From Clostridiaceae bacterium (GTDB lineage: Bacteria > Bacillota_A > Clostridia > Acetivibrionales > Acetivibrionaceae), in NCBI GenBank assembly GCA_012513545.1, contig JAAZCB010000953.1, positions 1 through 23,991 on the forward strand: 23,991 bases of DNA, in the 5' to 3' direction. Below, piece by piece: positions 22,788 through 23,991 of the stretch. The notes under the pieces were generated by a model. It had not been told where the DNA came from and made no database searches. It saw nothing but the letters and a program-made list of their open reading frames with translations. Numbering within the stretch: the first letter of the stretch is position 1; the number at the start of each line of letters is the position of its first letter. A program made the translations under genes and the position numbers.

Positions 22788-23753
22788 TCAATAATCAAGC
22801 AACCATGAAGCGTCCATCTGAGGTAATTGATAGAATTCATACCAAGATTTGGCGTTCTTTTCACATATCTTCGTAAGTATTGCCATTCGCGGGGCTGCAG
22901 TTTCATTCAGAAATATTTCCCTTTCATTAGAAGAAAGGTTCACCGCTTCTTGCCAGACTGCTCTCCCCACAGCTACTCCGCTTGCGCCTGAACAACAAGC
23001 TATTTCGACCTGCCGAACAAATAACTCGTAATCGACTGAAGCAGACAACAATATCCAAGGAACAACGCTTGCTTGGGATAATTCTAAACATGCTTCGGCC
23101 CATTGTTTTTCATTTAAGTTTGATTTTACATCCAGAGGAAATTCTGCTTTTAATACATCAATTCCTAGAGGACTTAATCTTTGGGCAGTCTCCACAACAA
23201 TGACACGTTTTTCTAATGAGGACAGCTCTTTATCATTATTAATCGAAAATGAAAGTGGCTCCAAAAAGAATGGCACCTCATTTTTGTTGCATTCTTCAGC
23301 CACTTGCGAAATAAGCTCCTCTGTACCTGAACTCGTTTTACTTCGAGGATTATAATAAACTAATAGCTTTACACCTGAACATCCTATACGTTTTGATTTT
23401 GAAACGCTCCAACCTGGTAAAAGTTTACTAATGCGCGCATTCTTATCTCCAGAATATCCAGTTTCTTCAAGTGCACATATTGTAGATATACCACCCCCAA
23501 GGGAGTTGCCCTGAATACATTGAGCAATACCCACTTCAGGATCTAGCAAGACAGCTGAAGCGTAAATGGAGACATTTTTTACTACGGATTGTTTAAATTT
23601 TATTAATTCTAAATCGGATACTGAAGATGGATTCTTAGGATTTAGAGCTTTCCGTAAATTATTTCTGTGATCTAATGCCAGAATTGATATGGTGCCTAAA
23701 GTTGTCGATGCTTGACTCAATCCGTTATATTTTCCTAATGCAATTTCTTTCAT
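22788..23753 (-). CDS. lacD: LacD-family class I aldolase (tagatose 1,6-bisphosphate aldolase-like)
   Basis: 321 residues, the LacD size. ILALDHRNNLRK at 24-35, VKLLVYYNPRS at 128-138, FFLEPLS at 162-168, the Schiff-base Lys202 in DVLKAEFPLD at 199-208, and GASGVAVGRAVWQEAV at 256-271 (phosphate site) are in the expected order. LacD enzymes cleave tagatose 1,6-bisphosphate, and often fructose bisphosphate, to DHAP and glyceraldehyde 3-phosphate; the related YihT acts on a sulfo-sugar phosphate. The gene is convergent with the amino-sugar operon and has its own start with AAGGAAG six bases before the ATG. No dedicated tagatose-6-phosphate kinase is seen nearby. The PfkB kinase at 935-2083 looks like a KDG kinase. 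Confidence 0.87.
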   Translation of the reverse strand: MKEIALGKYNGLSQASTTLGTISILALDHRNNLRKALNPKNPSSVSDLELIKFKQSVVKNVSIYASAVLLDPEVGIAQCIQGNSLGGGISTICALEETGYSGDKNARISKLLPGWSVSKSKRIGCSGVKLLVYYNPRSKTSSGTEELISQVAEECNKNEVPFFLEPLSFSINNDKELSSLEKRVIVVETAQRLSPLGIDVLKAEFPLDVKSNLNEKQWAEACLELSQASVVPWILLSASVDYELFVRQVEIACCSGASGVAVGRAVWQEAVNLSSNEREIFLNETAAPRMAILTKICEKNAKSWYEFYQLPQMDASWLLDY

Positions 23754-23871
23754 TCCATTCTTCCTTTGATTATGAAAACATTAAATTATTAAAACAATCT
23801 ATTTATTTTTATCAATCCTAAAACCGTAAATCCTATTATAAATGACATAGATTGCTGGTGTGATATGATTA

Positions 23872-23991
23872 TGCAACCTTTTTTCTGTAAAAGTGAGTCA
23901 GAAATATCCATCGTACATTAACAATTGAATGACTTGCCAGCACAATAACGTTTGCCGATCTGCCATTCTTCACTGATCTCCATTAGTCTGG
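23872..23991 (-). mobile_element. Partial insertion sequence, transposase-end side, probably IS256 family
   Basis: The element enters the window from the right. The terminal repeat at 23872-23892 (plus strand, begins TGCAAC, ends CTGTAAAA) matches that at 92-112 in 18 of 21 positions as an inverted copy. The subterminal word GTGAGTCA follows at 23893-23900, as in the left element. The transposase reading frame stops 26 bp inside the repeat, the spacing expected for the 3' end of an IS. Orientation is the same as that of the left element. Confidence 0.6.
23918..23991 (-). CDS. Transposase C-terminus, truncated by the window edge (IS256 type)
   Basis: The last 23 codons read Arg-Leu-MEISEEWQIGKRY and end in KSFNC before TAA at 23920-23918. 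A C-terminal block with Met-Glu-Ile, then Glu-Glu-Trp-Gln and a Gly-Arg/Lys-Arg-Tyr step is typical of IS256-family (mutator-type) transposases as recalled. The DDE catalytic core lies outside the window. Assignment rests on this short block plus the adjoining terminal repeat. Confidence 0.5.
   Translation of the reverse strand, partial: RLMEISEEWQIGKRYCAGKSFNC

Noticed and set aside
23835..23840. TATAAT on the minus strand as the -10 box of the lacD promoter
   Set aside because: The hexamer is perfect, but nothing resembling a -35 box stands 16-18 bp upstream, so the promoter cannot be called.
1..23991. CRISPR arrays, tRNA or rRNA genes
   Set aside because: No regularly spaced repeats and no cloverleaf or rRNA-like sequence were noticed.

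Overview
The window is a sugar-catabolism island of a low-GC bacterium (roughly 37% G+C by eye). Shine-Dalgarno sites are clear, many genes are tightly packed, three gene pairs overlap or nearly overlap, and the solute-binding protein is a lipoprotein. Nothing fixes the phylum. A fermentative anaerobe (Chloroflexota/Anaerolineae, Bacillota or similar) fits the gene set, but that is only an impression.

Layout. A DeoR-family repressor gene (16202-16993, minus) sits at the centre beside a 336-bp divergent control region with a near-consensus promoter and several palindromes. Leftwards from it runs one long minus-strand gene series: deoR, two Gfo/Idh/MocA oxidoreductases, a ribose-type (CUT2) ABC importer (permease, double ATPase, permease, lipoprotein binding protein), a strong GC-rich hairpin, an FGGY kinase, a third Gfo/Idh/MocA enzyme, an AGE-family epimerase, a metallo-beta-lactamase-fold hydrolase, a class V PLP enzyme, an SDR dehydrogenase, a KDG-kinase-like PfkB kinase and a KDPG aldolase. 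Rightwards runs a plus-strand amino-sugar operon: a GlmS-like SIS isomerase/deaminase, a ROK kinase, the NagA deacetylase, a second SIS protein and a GatZ/KbaZ-family protein. A convergent LacD-type aldolase gene follows.

How the genes may work together (inference). The importer brings in a sugar, probably an amino sugar or a derivative. The right arm gives a phosphorylating route: kinase, 6-phosphate deacetylase, deaminating isomerase, then a tagatose/fructose-phosphate step by GatZ and/or LacD. The left arm resembles an oxidative Entner-Doudoroff-type route (dehydrogenases, possible lactonase, KDG kinase, KDPG aldolase), but no recognisable sugar-acid dehydratase is present. The PLP enzyme is a candidate to fill that gap if the intermediate is a 2-amino sugar acid.

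Both ends of the window run into what look like insertion sequences of the IS256 type. On the left are a start codon with ribosome-binding site and a terminal repeat; on the right are a transposase C-terminus and a matching terminal repeat. The two elements point the same way, so the island is either framed like a composite transposon or is a contig that stops at repeats.
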